Source: Candidatus Thorarchaeota archaeon
GTDB lineage: Archaea; Asgardarchaeota; Thorarchaeia; Thorarchaeales; Thorarchaeaceae
Assembly: GCA_019894665.1 (NCBI GenBank)
Contig: JAGXOC010000005.1
Coordinates: 6,724 to 60,989, forward strand
Direction of reading: 5' to 3'
DNA: 54,266 bases
In this document: positions 24,491-33,247 of the stretch, one piece after another
Position numbering within the stretch: position 1 is the stretch's first letter
Layout: each line of letters begins with the position of its first letter
The notes under the pieces: model-generated
The model's database searches: none
Seen by the model: only the letters and a program-made list of their open reading frames with translations
What the model was told of the DNA's origin: nothing
Translations under genes and position numbers: made by a program

Positions 24491-25405
24491 ATGGTCACAT
24501 CGAAGGTTGGAACTGAAGTAATTGATAGCCACGCACACTTTTTCACATATGACACCGTCAAGCAATGGTTAGCTAGTGGTGTCTCACTGGAGCGAATACA
24601 GAATAGAGTTACCTTTCAGACTGACATGCCAGAATTAACAATCCCCGATGAGAGTTGGGATCCTGGCCAGATGTGGGCTGACGAACTCGACAAGTACGGA
24701 ATCACAGCTATTGGTATGATGATTGGAAAAGAAGTCTGGGATGAGTTCAATGAAACCAGGAAACGCTTTCCTGGTCGGTTCTTGGGATATGCGAATATAA
24801 ATCCTGCTGAAGAAAATGCAGTTGACATGGTGAAAAAAGCTGGAAAAGACGGTTTTCAGGGAATCAAACTTTACCCAAGCTCTTGGGACCTGCATACATA
24901 TGACGAACGTGTCTATCCAATCTACGAGGAAGCCCTAAAACAGAAATTACTGGTAATTCTGCATTTTGGTATTTCCATTGGAACTCAGGCGAATCTTCGT
25001 TATGGCAATCCTCTTGATATCCAGAAACCCGCACGTGACTTTCCTGACCTGAACTTCATGATTGCCCATTTTGGAGCAGGATTTTTCCGTGAAGTGCTAA
25101 TGCTCATGTATCAGACGCACAATGTTGTGATGGATACTAGCGGGAGTAACAGCTGGATGACATACTTACCATACGACTTGACTATCAGCAAGATCTTTGA
25201 ACGCGCTTTGGGTGCAGGAGCTTCATGCAGGGTGGTATTTGGTACAGATTCATCATTCTTCCCCCGTGGATTTAGATATAATATCCTCGAAGAACAATAC
25301 AACGCAGTGAAGTCTCTGTTACCGAAATTCAACTATACTCAGGAAGATGTTGATTTGATCTTCAGAGACAATATCTTAAGACTCACAGGTTTCGAACCAA
25401 GGTAA
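24491..25405 (+). CDS. Amidohydrolase family 2 protein (metal-dependent hydrolase)
   Basis: The 304-residue TIM-barrel protein has amidohydrolase_2 signatures: the HxH metal motif IDSHAHFF (His14, His16), GFQGIKLYPS, the metal histidines in LVILHFGIS and FMIAHFGAG, and the final aspartate in RVVFGTDSSFF. Family members include ACMSD-like decarboxylases and lactone hydrolases, and the substrate cannot be deduced. AGAGG lies about 9 nt before the ATG, and a TATA-like TATAAT is at about 24455. It stands alone between top6A and the convergent TPR gene. Confidence 0.85.
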   Translation: MVTSKVGTEVIDSHAHFFTYDTVKQWLASGVSLERIQNRVTFQTDMPELTIPDESWDPGQMWADELDKYGITAIGMMIGKEVWDEFNETRKRFPGRFLGYANINPAEENAVDMVKKAGKDGFQGIKLYPSSWDLHTYDERVYPIYEEALKQKLLVILHFGISIGTQANLRYGNPLDIQKPARDFPDLNFMIAHFGAGFFREVLMLMYQTHNVVMDTSGSNSWMTYLPYDLTISKIFERALGAGASCRVVFGTDSSFFPRGFRYNILEEQYNAVKSLLPKFNYTQEDVDLIFRDNILRLTGFEPR

Positions 25406-25416
25406 GATTAGCGCTC

Positions 25417-26652
25417 CTAAGCTTTCCTTATCTTCTTCTCAAGACCTCGGAGTCTTTTCTTCTCGTCGCCCTCACGGAATTTAGCAGCTGCTTCCTGGTA
25501 CTTTGCCAAGGCATCTCTAGAGCTTCCCTGCTTAGCCAAGTGGTCACCCTGTACCTCCAAGTCTTTACCCCACTCAGTATACGCCTCTCGGACTTTCTCT
25601 GAGCAATGGGCTCTCTTTTTCGCATCAGTACTGAACATATAGAGCTCTCTTGCTTTTCTGAATTGAACAACCGCCCATTCAAACTCGTGAGCTTTCATAT
25701 GATTGTCGCCCTGGTCGAAATGGAACTTTGCCATCTCGTCGTATCCAATGTCAACTCTTTTCGTGCTCTCTGCGACACCCTTCTCGTTGCCTGCTCTTTC
25801 GAAAAGCATCTTAGCTATCTCAAATGACTCGATTGCTTTTTCGTGCTCATTCCCATGGAGGTGATGTTCACCATTCTCTAGTCTTGCTTTTCCCATCGCT
25901 TCAAAGACATAAGGTGGATAATCAAACTCATCTGATGAGATGGCAACACCACAATTCGGACAAACCGGAGTCTCAAGCTCTTTGAGGGGTCCTTTTAGTC
26001 CAACCTTTGATGGTTTTCCTACTACAACATCAATGAATGTTGTAGTTGTGCTCCCTCTTCCTTCAGGGAACAAGTGCTCGACAGCTTCTTTTGTTTCCTC
26101 TCGAACTTCTTTGGGGGCACCTTCAGGGAATAGATGTTCAAGTGCTTCTTCAGCAGTTACCGGGACTTCTTCATCATAAACTCTTGGAGGTTCAACCTCT
26201 TTGAAGGGCATACCCACTTTGATTTCCTCAGCACCTTCATCCCACGACATATCCGTGCTTCGACCAGCAGGCGTTTCAGGCTCTCCAATTGGAAGTAGAG
26301 GTGGACCATCTGATTCGACTGCAACTACTGTGGTCTCGTCAAATGAAAGGTCTTCTTCAACTGGTAGTGCCTCAGGTGTTGGCATCGACTCTTCCCAACT
26401 AAGGTCCTCCTCTATAGGAGGCAAGACCTCGGGTTCAGAGACGGCTGGCGTTTCAGATGTTGGGTCCTCGAATTCTGAGTCTTCTAAACTGGGTAGTTCC
26501 TCAGTTTCATCTAAGATTTCAGATTCTTCGAGTGTGGGTTCTGGTGGAGCGGTCGGTAAATTTTCGGGCACTTTGTTTCCACAACCTATACAGAATGTCG
26601 ATCCTTTTCTGATGCGTTTTTCACATGTTGGACAAATTATTTGATCCTGCAT
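25417..26652 (-). CDS. Zinc-ribbon protein with acidic linker and TPR-like repeats
   Basis: The 411-residue protein begins with a zinc ribbon (CPTCEKRIRKGSTFCIGCG, residues 8-26). A long Pro/Glu/Ser-rich acidic region (about 30-215) contains a nearly repeated EALEHLFPEGAPKEVREETKE / EAVEHLFPEGRG motif. A cysteine pair (CPNCGVAIS) follows, and then a helical C-terminal domain (about 250-411) of TPR-like repeats (GEHHLHGNEHEKAIESFEIA, DNHMKAHEFEWAVVQFRKA, DHLAKQGSSRDALAKYQEAA). It looks like a soluble scaffold or adaptor; no enzyme motif is present. The partners are unknown. Confidence 0.75.
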   Translation of the reverse strand: MQDQIICPTCEKRIRKGSTFCIGCGNKVPENLPTAPPEPTLEESEILDETEELPSLEDSEFEDPTSETPAVSEPEVLPPIEEDLSWEESMPTPEALPVEEDLSFDETTVVAVESDGPPLLPIGEPETPAGRSTDMSWDEGAEEIKVGMPFKEVEPPRVYDEEVPVTAEEALEHLFPEGAPKEVREETKEAVEHLFPEGRGSTTTTFIDVVVGKPSKVGLKGPLKELETPVCPNCGVAISSDEFDYPPYVFEAMGKARLENGEHHLHGNEHEKAIESFEIAKMLFERAGNEKGVAESTKRVDIGYDEMAKFHFDQGDNHMKAHEFEWAVVQFRKARELYMFSTDAKKRAHCSEKVREAYTEWGKDLEVQGDHLAKQGSSRDALAKYQEAAAKFREGDEKKRLRGLEKKIRKA

Positions 26653-26761
26653 TTCTGAATCGCATTCCTATAGTTAAACTGCAATGTAACTGTACGTAAG
26701 AAATTCGAGAGTTCACATATGAACTGTTTTCGTACAAAATCATTGATTGCGCATTTCTCAT

Positions 26762-27415
26762 TCATGGTAGATATACGAGGAAATACGCGCCCCACGAAAT
26801 TATAATCGCAATAATTACTCCAGCTATTGATTGCCCCAGAGTATGTTGCTTCAAAGTTATTCGTGAATAGATGACAAGAACCCAAACTATGACAACTATA
26901 AGGGCGGGTAATCCATACACATAGATCAACGCAGCCCCTGGACCTCCAACTCCAGCTCCATGGACGGATATTTTCGATTTCAAACTAACTAGCAGAACTC
27001 CCGCAGTCACAGAGAAATATGCTGCTGCGAGTGTGCTCATGATGTGACAACCAAAGTATCCGTACACAACATACGCTATGACATCGCACATCATCGAGAA
27101 AGCAAAGAATTTGGTCCTACTTTCTCTTTCAGACACATCTAGATCCACATTCCCCTTCCAAGCTGCATACACAATCGGAGTAATGGGAAGAATAACCATC
27201 ACGATGAAACAAATCAAGATTGAGGATAAAGGATCGAGAACAGGTCCAAGTCCTATTGGCGAAGCTAATGAAAAGATAATTCCCACATAGAGATTGATGA
27301 GAGGAGCAGGAGTGAGTCTTGAAATTATACGAGAAAAAGTAACCCGTGTTCCTTCCAATTCTAATATCTCATCGTGGTACTTCACTAGATCCACCAAGTT
27401 AATTCGAGGGTTCAA
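26762..27415 (-). CDS. PAP2-superfamily-like membrane phosphatase
   Basis: The 217-residue membrane protein has about six hydrophobic segments. Between them are motifs like those of PAP2 lipid phosphatases: a basic stretch DVSERESRTKFF (motif 1 position), KISVHGAGVGGPGA (with the His of motif 2) and YSRITLKQHTLGQSIAG (Arg and His of motif 3). PAP2 enzymes remove phosphate from polyprenyl or lipid pyrophosphates at the membrane. Motif 2 is SVHG rather than PSGH. It lies 10 nt behind the ICMT-like gene and is probably in one operon with it. Confidence 0.7.
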   Translation of the reverse strand: MNPRINLVDLVKYHDEILELEGTRVTFSRIISRLTPAPLINLYVGIIFSLASPIGLGPVLDPLSSILICFIVMVILPITPIVYAAWKGNVDLDVSERESRTKFFAFSMMCDVIAYVVYGYFGCHIMSTLAAAYFSVTAGVLLVSLKSKISVHGAGVGGPGAALIYVYGLPALIVVIVWVLVIYSRITLKQHTLGQSIAGVIIAIIISWGAYFLVYLP

Positions 27416-27425
27416 AACCCTATCT

Positions 27426-28010
27426 TCAATCTTTTCTTCTGAATGGAGGGAGAAACCGACCTGACCGTTTCATGTAACTCTGATATTCCTCACCGAATTG
27501 GTCAATTAGCATACGTTCTTCCTTTCTTGATATCCAATGAAAGGGAATAGCAATGAGTATGGCAAAGATGAGTATCAGTAAGTTTGCTGCAATCAATGCA
27601 ACAGCCAGAGAGAATAGAATGAAAACTGTGTACATTGGATGTCTAACCTTTTTGTAAGGACCCGCCTCAATCAGTGCATGTTCTTTTTGAATTTCCAATT
27701 TAGCCGCGTACTGTCTTCCGAGAGTGTGATGAATCCAGACTAGTAGCCCAATACCTAAAGCCGCAAGTACAACCCCTGACCAACGAATGACGACATGCAG
27801 ATCAAGGTGTGCCCAGAATATCCAGTCTGGAAGTAGGATATAGCTGAACATTGCCGCAAAGTAGGAAAGGATGACAATGGAAAGAAAGATGGTTTGAGGG
27901 TCTCTCAGAGATTCTTCCTTCTCACTTTCCCTTCCAATTGTCTGGCTCCTGTAGTAGATTCGAACTACAGCAAAAAGGGAGAAAGTCACCACGAATATTA
28001 TACGAAACAT
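27426..28010 (-). CDS. Isoprenylcysteine carboxyl methyltransferase (ICMT)-like membrane protein
   Basis: The protein of about 194 residues has four or five membrane segments and the C-terminal signature of the ICMT/PEMT methyltransferase group: LIEAGPYKKVRHPMYTV (SAM and active-site region) and EERMLIDQFGEEYQSYMKRSGRFLP. Eukaryotic ICMT methylates prenylated small GTPases, but prokaryotic relatives have varied or unknown substrates. The two GTPases in this window have no C-terminal cysteine, so they are not obvious substrates. I use the ATG at 28008-28010 (MFRIIFVVTF...) as the start; the frame is open to 28088. Confidence 0.82.
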   Translation of the reverse strand: MFRIIFVVTFSLFAVVRIYYRSQTIGRESEKEESLRDPQTIFLSIVILSYFAAMFSYILLPDWIFWAHLDLHVVIRWSGVVLAALGIGLLVWIHHTLGRQYAAKLEIQKEHALIEAGPYKKVRHPMYTVFILFSLAVALIAANLLILIFAILIAIPFHWISRKEERMLIDQFGEEYQSYMKRSGRFLPPFRRKD

Positions 28011-28119
28011 GCGTTCTTCTTCCACGACATTTCCACTCCAAAGCAACTGGTTATATGACAACAAGCTTTTTCTTTGTCCATTTAACACCTTTCAGATACC
28101 AGAACACCCAGAAACTGCT

Positions 28120-28446
28120 ATGGATGTGTACAAAAACATGACCGCAATGCCAAAACGCGAGATATTCGAGAGGATTATTCAAAATATTACAAGCAAGTTT
28201 CCAGATGTCTATGCCGCGCTGTTCATCAGCCCAGAAGGATTTCCCATTAACACATGGGGAGTAACACTAGAGAGGGCTGAAGAAATATCAGCTCTACTGA
28301 GCGCATTAATTGGTAAAACTTGGGAGATAGTAAGGGGTGTTAAGGAAGGTGGAGAATTGGCATTCATCCAAATTCAGACAAACATGGGCGGAATCCGAAT
28401 TGCTCCCCAAGAAGAATTCATACTGGTCACCTTGACACGTGGCTGA
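28120..28446 (+). CDS. Roadblock/LC7-domain protein
   Basis: The protein of about 108 residues is a single Roadblock/LC7 domain: KREIFERIIQNITSKFPDVYAALFISPEGFPINTWGV, AEEISALLSALIGKTWEIV, then the beta-hairpin GELAFIQIQTNMGGIRIAPQEEFILVTLT. Such domains dimerise and, in bacteria and eukaryotes, regulate small GTPases (MglB, Ragulator). Asgard archaea carry many of them. The start is likely the ATG at 28120; ATGs at 28138 and 28147 are alternatives. A TATA-like TTATAT lies at about 28050. It precedes radA in the same direction, but a 214-nt gap containing a TATA-like TTTTTATAC (about 28571) suggests separate promoters. Confidence 0.85.
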   Translation: MDVYKNMTAMPKREIFERIIQNITSKFPDVYAALFISPEGFPINTWGVTLERAEEISALLSALIGKTWEIVRGVKEGGELAFIQIQTNMGGIRIAPQEEFILVTLTRG

Positions 28447-28660
28447 ACTCTCATCTTTCACTGGATTCTGCTACATTCAGTGGTCAAACAGTCGAAGATT
28501 AGTTTGTGTAAGGAACGTAAGCTGCTCGAGAAGTGATATAGTCCCCTCACTCGGCTTGTCCACTAGTGCCATTTTTATACTCAATGAAACGACACTATCA
28601 CGTCTACATACCCAACGGACTCTAATGATGGAAGTTGGGTGACATAGGGAGGTCTTCTAC

Positions 28661-29716
28661 TTGTCACCGAAGAAGGCAGCAGATGCAGAAAAAGACGACG
28701 AGGAATTGGATTACGAGGAATTTGAAGGGAATGAAGAAGATGCCCCGGCGGAAGTTGGGGGTGAAGACTCCAGTGTTTCTGGGATTGAAGTCACTGATCT
28801 TCCCGGTGTAGGTCCAGCTATTGGAAAACGATTAGCCGAATCTGGCTACAAGAATGTTGAGGCGATTGCTGTTGCATCACCAAATGAGCTTGCTGCGGCA
28901 GGTTCAATCGGTGAGACCACAGCTACTAAGATCATCAAGGCAGCTCGTGAGATGCTGGATATTGGTTTTGAGACCGCTGATCTTTTCCTAGAGCGGCGAA
29001 AGCATGCTGGTCGAATCTCAACCGGGTCAAAGGCTCTAGACGAGTTGTTTGGAGGTGGACTTGAGACCCAATCCATCACTGAGATGTATGGTTCTTTCAG
29101 ATCTGGGAAGACCCAAATGGGCCATCAATTAGCCGTGATGATACAACGTCCTCCAGAGGACGGGGGTTTGAGCGCGAACGCTATCTTTGTTGATACAGAA
29201 GGAACATTTCGACCAGAGCGCTTGGTTGACATGGCCGAAGCTTATGGAATGGACACTGCTAAGGTCTTGAAGAATGTCGTGTGGGCTCGAGCCTACAACT
29301 CAGACCATCAAATTCTGTTGTGCGACCAAGCAATGCAGATGTCCAATGAGCTTAACGCTAAGCTATTAGTTTTAGACTCAGTTACAAGCCACTTCAGAGC
29401 TGAGTATACTGGTAGAGGTACCCTTGCAGCAAGACAACAGAAACTGAACAAACATTTGCATCATCTCCAGCGAGGTGCAGAGATCAACAATATGGCTGTT
29501 TACATCACTAATCAGGTGATGTCCCGACCAGATGCTTTCTTTGGTGATCCTACAGCTCCTGTCGGTGGACATGTACTGGCACATGTACCTCAGACTCGTT
29601 GTTATCTTAGAAAGTCAAAAGGCGAGCGAAGGATCTGTCGCCTTGTAGATTCACCTAACCTTCCAGAAGGTGAAGCCGTCTTCACAGTGATGAAAGAAGG
29701 CATTCGTGACGTCTAA
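28661..29716 (+). CDS. radA: DNA repair and recombination protein RadA
   Basis: This is the archaeal RecA/Rad51 recombinase that forms filaments on ssDNA for strand exchange. The 351-residue protein has an acidic N-terminal tail (10-38), a helix-hairpin-helix domain (about 43-100; LPGVGPAIGKRLAE), Walker A GSFRSGKT (144-151), IFVDTEGTFRPERL, Walker B AKLLVLDSVTSHFR, loop regions ARQQKLNKHLHHL and ITNQVMSRPDAFFGD and PVGGHVLAH. It is typical of RadA rather than RadB. It starts with TTG, and GGGAGGT at 28647-28653 gives a 7-nt spacing. A strong terminator follows at 29738. Confidence 0.98.
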   Translation: MSPKKAADAEKDDEELDYEEFEGNEEDAPAEVGGEDSSVSGIEVTDLPGVGPAIGKRLAESGYKNVEAIAVASPNELAAAGSIGETTATKIIKAAREMLDIGFETADLFLERRKHAGRISTGSKALDELFGGGLETQSITEMYGSFRSGKTQMGHQLAVMIQRPPEDGGLSANAIFVDTEGTFRPERLVDMAEAYGMDTAKVLKNVVWARAYNSDHQILLCDQAMQMSNELNAKLLVLDSVTSHFRAEYTGRGTLAARQQKLNKHLHHLQRGAEINNMAVYITNQVMSRPDAFFGDPTAPVGGHVLAHVPQTRCYLRKSKGERRICRLVDSPNLPEGEAVFTVMKEGIRDV

Positions 29717-29737
29717 ATACATAATCTGATTGAAGTG

Positions 29738-29758
29738 GATGGTCTCTGAGAGACCATC
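29738..29758 (+). terminator. Terminator hairpin after radA
   Basis: GATGGTCTC and GAGACCATC pair perfectly over 9 bp with a TGA loop and are followed by TCCTCTTCTTTA. It starts 22 nt beyond the radA stop and directly precedes the convergent reductase gene. Confidence 0.7.
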
Positions 29759-29767
29759 TCCTCTTCT

Positions 29768-31120
29768 TTACTCGAAACTGGCTGACTCGACAATCCCTAG
29801 TACTGTCTTTTCCCAGATATCAAGATTGTCTGGGTTGTTTGGATAATTGCTATAGGCTTTATTCATTTTCTTCATCAAGCCCGCCGCTTTTTGCAGTTTC
29901 AATAAGAGTGAAATCTTACCCGCCCCTCTCTTCACTCTCCTCATCTTATCTGCCATACTAAGTGAAAGTCCATCACCGCGATTTGCTGCCATTAGGTCAT
30001 CTGCCTCTAGGAGTCGTTTTTCGAATCCAAAGTCCATATCTTCATCAGACACAGCCTGTAGGAATCTCCGGAAGATTTCGAGTGATGCAAGACGTTTCCC
30101 AAAATTCGGAAGATATCTCGTGTTGTAAGACCATAAACCATTTGCAGAGAAATTCCTACTAGCTATTGACTCTCGCACGACTTCACCCAGAATAATCCCC
30201 GCTCGCATGCCTGCTCCAATTCCACCGCCATGGATTGGATTGACCTGTAATGCAGCATCGCCGACAAAAGCAACACCATCTCCGACCAAGCTCTTGAGAG
30301 GTCTCCGGACTGGGACTGCGCCTCCTTTTCCATCGATTAATTTTGACCCGAAGAATAGTGGATAAGTTTCCTTGAATTTCATAAAATGTGATTTAGGTGA
30401 ACCTCGACCTTTACCCCCAGTAATCCCCACACCTGCATTGATCTCCTGGACTCCCTTTGGAAAGACCCATGCATATCCTTGTGGTGCAGCCTCACCCCCA
30501 AGAAAGACACGAGCGACCTCTGGTTCAGCTAGAGGCATCTTAAGTCTTAGAATCTCCCTGTAACAGAGTGCGATATCCTCTTTGTCAATATCATTCTCAA
30601 TCAGAGGACTTTCTAGTTTGTTTCTTATCACTGCAGCAAAACCACTTGCGTCAACAACAACCTTACTTTTGACTACGACCGAATCTCCGGATTTGAGGTC
30701 TTTATACTCTACGCCTGTGACCTGATCTCCGAGTGTCATAGGACTGCCAACATGGATATTCGGAAGGAACTTAGCACCAGCACTAATCGCCTCATTCAAG
30801 AGTCGCTGACCGAAAGATAGTCTGTTCACAGTCCACCCGTCGAACTCTGCCCATCCTCTAACATTCAACGCGTTCATCCTGTTCGGTGGATAGACATCTG
30901 CACCAGCAATTGCATAGGAAATTTCGTCACCATCAGGATAATCAATTCCTGTTGCCTCAAAGTGTGCTTTACTGACCTCATCTCCACACACTTTCTGACC
31001 GACTTCTTTCAATGGTTTTCTGTCCAAAAGGAGAGTTTTCAATCCAAGTTCAGCACATCTTCTAGCAGTAACGCATCCCGCAGAACCTGCACCAACAATT
31101 ATAACATCAGGTCTCTTCAA
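29768..31120 (-). CDS. Geranylgeranyl reductase family FAD-dependent oxidoreductase
   Basis: The 450-residue flavoprotein has the N-terminal dinucleotide fold (DVIIVGAGSAGCVTARRCAELG), the substrate-side motif KVCGDEVSKA, VVVDASGFAAVIR, YAWVFPKG and the second FAD motif FVGDAALQVNPIHGGGIGAGMRAG, typical of archaeal geranylgeranyl reductases that saturate the isoprenoid chains of membrane lipids. The C-terminal extension (about 330-450) is basic and helical. Other reactions on isoprenoids or quinones cannot be excluded. It is convergent with radA. Confidence 0.9.
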   Translation of the reverse strand: MKRPDVIIVGAGSAGCVTARRCAELGLKTLLLDRKPLKEVGQKVCGDEVSKAHFEATGIDYPDGDEISYAIAGADVYPPNRMNALNVRGWAEFDGWTVNRLSFGQRLLNEAISAGAKFLPNIHVGSPMTLGDQVTGVEYKDLKSGDSVVVKSKVVVDASGFAAVIRNKLESPLIENDIDKEDIALCYREILRLKMPLAEPEVARVFLGGEAAPQGYAWVFPKGVQEINAGVGITGGKGRGSPKSHFMKFKETYPLFFGSKLIDGKGGAVPVRRPLKSLVGDGVAFVGDAALQVNPIHGGGIGAGMRAGIILGEVVRESIASRNFSANGLWSYNTRYLPNFGKRLASLEIFRRFLQAVSDEDMDFGFEKRLLEADDLMAANRGDGLSLSMADKMRRVKRGAGKISLLLKLQKAAGLMKKMNKAYSNYPNNPDNLDIWEKTVLGIVESASFE

Positions 31121-31226
31121 GGTCTATCGACATCAAAGAAGCGCTCTGTAATTTAAATGCCTGCATGATTACCAACCTCAGACGCTAAACAGAATGGTTA
31201 TCTGTATCAAACGCCGGCACCGAATC

Positions 31227-31896
31227 ATGAACTCCTTCCAGAGCTTAGTCGTTGTGGGGCTACAATGGAGTGATGAAGGGAAAGGAAAGATTGTCGATGT
31301 CCTTTCTGAAACACAACTCAAACTGTGTTTCAGCTTCAGCTTCAAAAGGGACAGGGGTTTCATTCTCACGCCTTGGTTCAGTTCTTGGGATTTGCAAGGC
31401 GTATTTAACACGAGTTGGTTCAGGACCCTTTCCAACTGAAGTTGAAGGTGACATCGAACAGATGATCCGAGACCGTGGACAAGAATTTGGCACAGTCACG
31501 GGACGTCCGCGAAGATGTGGATGGTTGGACCTTGTCGCACTAAAGTAGGCTATTCGTCTCAATGGTTGTGAGTACCTCGCGATTACAAAATCAGCTGTTC
31601 TGACTGGGATTGATTCACTGAAAATCTGTCTAGCCTATGATATCAACGGGACTGAAATAACAACCTTCCCAACCAGTGCGCAATTTCTCTCAAAAGCAAT
31701 TCCGGTCTATGAAGAGATGGATGGTTGGGTTGAGGAGATTGAAGTATTATCAGATGCAGATGGTCTGAAGAGTCTCCCCGATCAATTACAGAAGTATCTC
31801 TCCCACCTCGAGCGGTCAACTGGTTCCAAGATTGCATTAGTTTCCGTTAATCCGGATCGAGCAGACACCATTGTACTTCAAGAAACCGGACTCTAA
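31227..31896 (+). pseudogene. purA: Adenylosuccinate synthetase remnant (internal deletion, frameshift, stop)
   Basis: The first part (31227-31310) encodes the PurA N-terminus, [20 protein letters not shown], in one frame. After about 37 nt of unrelated sequence another frame (31348-31545) continues with the much later [20 protein letters not shown] and [20 protein letters not shown] at 31546-31548 then interrupts it, and the same frame goes on (AIRLNGCEYLAITKSAVLTG ... GSKIALVSVNPDRADTIVLQ) to a TAA at 31894. About 130 central residues, a large part of the IMP/GTP site, are missing relative to a roughly 340-residue archaeal PurA. The product cannot work. Either another purA copy exists elsewhere or AMP synthesis from IMP has been lost. 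Confidence 0.9.
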
Positions 31897-31899
31897 CTC

Positions 31900-32436
31900 C
31901 TATTCATGCTTCATTTCTATCATCACAATAGAAACGATGATGACTGCTGCTATAATGAGAAGCAGTGGTGGTGCATAATTGAGGAATATCCCAAAGTACT
32001 GGACAATTCTTGCAGGGGCTAATGCAATTATAGCAAGATGTCCCCATACTAGGAGAAATCCATAGATTGCAAAAATCGGGAAAAGGATTGGACCCCCTGT
32101 TATCACAAGAAGTAGAATGAACACCGCTAACCGATTCTTAGTAGGGTCAAACAAAGGCACTTTAATGGTTTCCTGATCACTGATCTCAAAGTAGTACGTT
32201 ACGAGAATAGTCGGTAATCGCATGCGAATCAATTCGAGAATTTGTACTCCTTGCTGCACCGAGAGAAGAATGAATGTATGAGTAAGCATGTATCCTAAGA
32301 CCATTGCGTTGAGGATAGGCAAAGATGGTGTAAAGAGTTGCAAACTCTCAATGATTCCAACTAAAACAGAAAAGTTGACCAGGAACAGGAACAGATGTCC
32401 AATTGTGCCTTTCAGATACTGAAATTTAGTGGCCAT
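31900..32436 (-). CDS. Membrane protein, four or five TM segments, downstream of small GTPase
   Basis: The 178-residue protein consists mainly of hydrophobic helices (about 12-32, 40-60, 108-125, 130-145, 153-172) with a charged cytoplasmic stretch in the middle (YYFEISDQETIKVPLFDPTKN). No family is recognised. It starts 23 nt after the stop of the small GTPase gene on the same strand, so the two are probably one transcript and the protein may be a membrane partner of the GTPase; this is inference from the gene order. Confidence 0.7.
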   Translation of the reverse strand: MATKFQYLKGTIGHLFLFLVNFSVLVGIIESLQLFTPSLPILNAMVLGYMLTHTFILLSVQQGVQILELIRMRLPTILVTYYFEISDQETIKVPLFDPTKNRLAVFILLLVITGGPILFPIFAIYGFLLVWGHLAIIALAPARIVQYFGIFLNYAPPLLLIIAAVIIVSIVMIEMKHE

Positions 32437-32459
32437 CCATATCCTTCCTAGTAGTCCTC

Positions 32460-33059
32460 TCAGACGCCTAGCTTGAATGGTTTTGGTGGTTGCGATCCTG
32501 ACATTGGATCATGGGGACCTGCTTCCGCTTGTTTGGCAATCGCTCTCTGAACAAGATCGGTGAAGAGAGTGTTAACATTCTCACCTGTCTTGGCTGACGT
32601 TTCATAATGCAGGACGTCCAACCATTGAGTGACCATCGTGCCGGCTTCTGGAGGAACCAGTCTGTCCTCACGGTCGATCTTGTTGGCTACGACCGCAACT
32701 ACGGCGTTAGGACACACCGTGATAAACTTGGTGAACCACTCTCCAAGATCCAAAAACGTCTGAGGCCGGGTCACATCATATACAATAATGGCCATTGTAG
32801 CGCCTGCCATATACCTGCGTCTAAGTTCGTTATAGGAGGGCTGACCTGCGAGATCCCAAAGCACAACTCGAGCTGTAACTTTGCTTCCACTTGGCAAAAC
32901 CGTGTTTATGGTCTTCAAAGCAAATGTAGTTCCAATAGTAGCAATATAGCGTTCGCTGAAACTGTCCTCCGTGTATCTCTTAATACAACTAGTCTTGCCG
33001 ACTGCCCCATTTCCTAGGGCAACCAATTTGAACATATGACTAGCGTCCTCTGTTGACAT
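32460..33059 (-). CDS. Ras/Rab-like small GTPase (first)
   Basis: The 199-residue protein has the complete set of small GTPase motifs: G1 GNGAVGKTS (16-24), G2 Thr in ATIGTTFA, G3 DLAGQ (69-73), G4 NKID (126-129) and G5 ETSAK (153-157). The switch II glutamine of Ras/Rab proteins is present, so intrinsic hydrolysis should be possible. The C-terminus (SGSQPPKPFKLGV) has no cysteine, so lipidation as in eukaryotic Rab/Ras is not expected. Such eukaryote-like GTPases are abundant in Asgard archaea. It lies upstream of the membrane protein gene and divergent from the Pro/Ala-rich protein. Confidence 0.95.
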   Translation of the reverse strand: MSTEDASHMFKLVALGNGAVGKTSCIKRYTEDSFSERYIATIGTTFALKTINTVLPSGSKVTARVVLWDLAGQPSYNELRRRYMAGATMAIIVYDVTRPQTFLDLGEWFTKFITVCPNAVVAVVANKIDREDRLVPPEAGTMVTQWLDVLHYETSAKTGENVNTLFTDLVQRAIAKQAEAGPHDPMSGSQPPKPFKLGV

Positions 33060-33070
33060 GACACGACGTC

Positions 33071-33214
33071 CTAAGTTTCACTACTAAGTATTTCTTCCGA
33101 GTTTTGATTAATAATAGTTCTGAGTATATCCTCGTAGTATCGTGCAAATCCCCGAGAATTGAACACTGATGCTTTAGGTTCATCATAGTAAGGATTATAC
33201 TGGACATTTTCCAT
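33071..33214 (-). CDS. Small ORF, 47 aa, upstream of GTPase 1
   Basis: This frame begins MENVQYNPYYDEPKASVFNS and ends IINQNSEEILSSET, 11 nt before the GTPase start, in the same direction. The amino-acid composition is that of a normal soluble acidic protein. There is no clear ribosome binding site, and it occupies the space where a divergent promoter is expected. No homologue is recognised. Confidence 0.35.
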   Translation of the reverse strand: MENVQYNPYYDEPKASVFNSRGFARYYEDILRTIINQNSEEILSSET

Positions 33215-33247
33215 GTTCGAATGAAATTTCGACTGTTGGTGAGTACC

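Noticed and set aside
28439-28642. 67-aa plus-strand frame between the Roadblock gene and radA
   Set aside because: It overlaps the Roadblock stop, is Ser/Thr/Leu-rich without recognisable structure, and covers the TATA-like element expected for radA.
31260-31562. Minus-strand frame over the purA remnant
   Set aside because: The plus strand holds unmistakable PurA sequence, so the antisense frame is a shadow.
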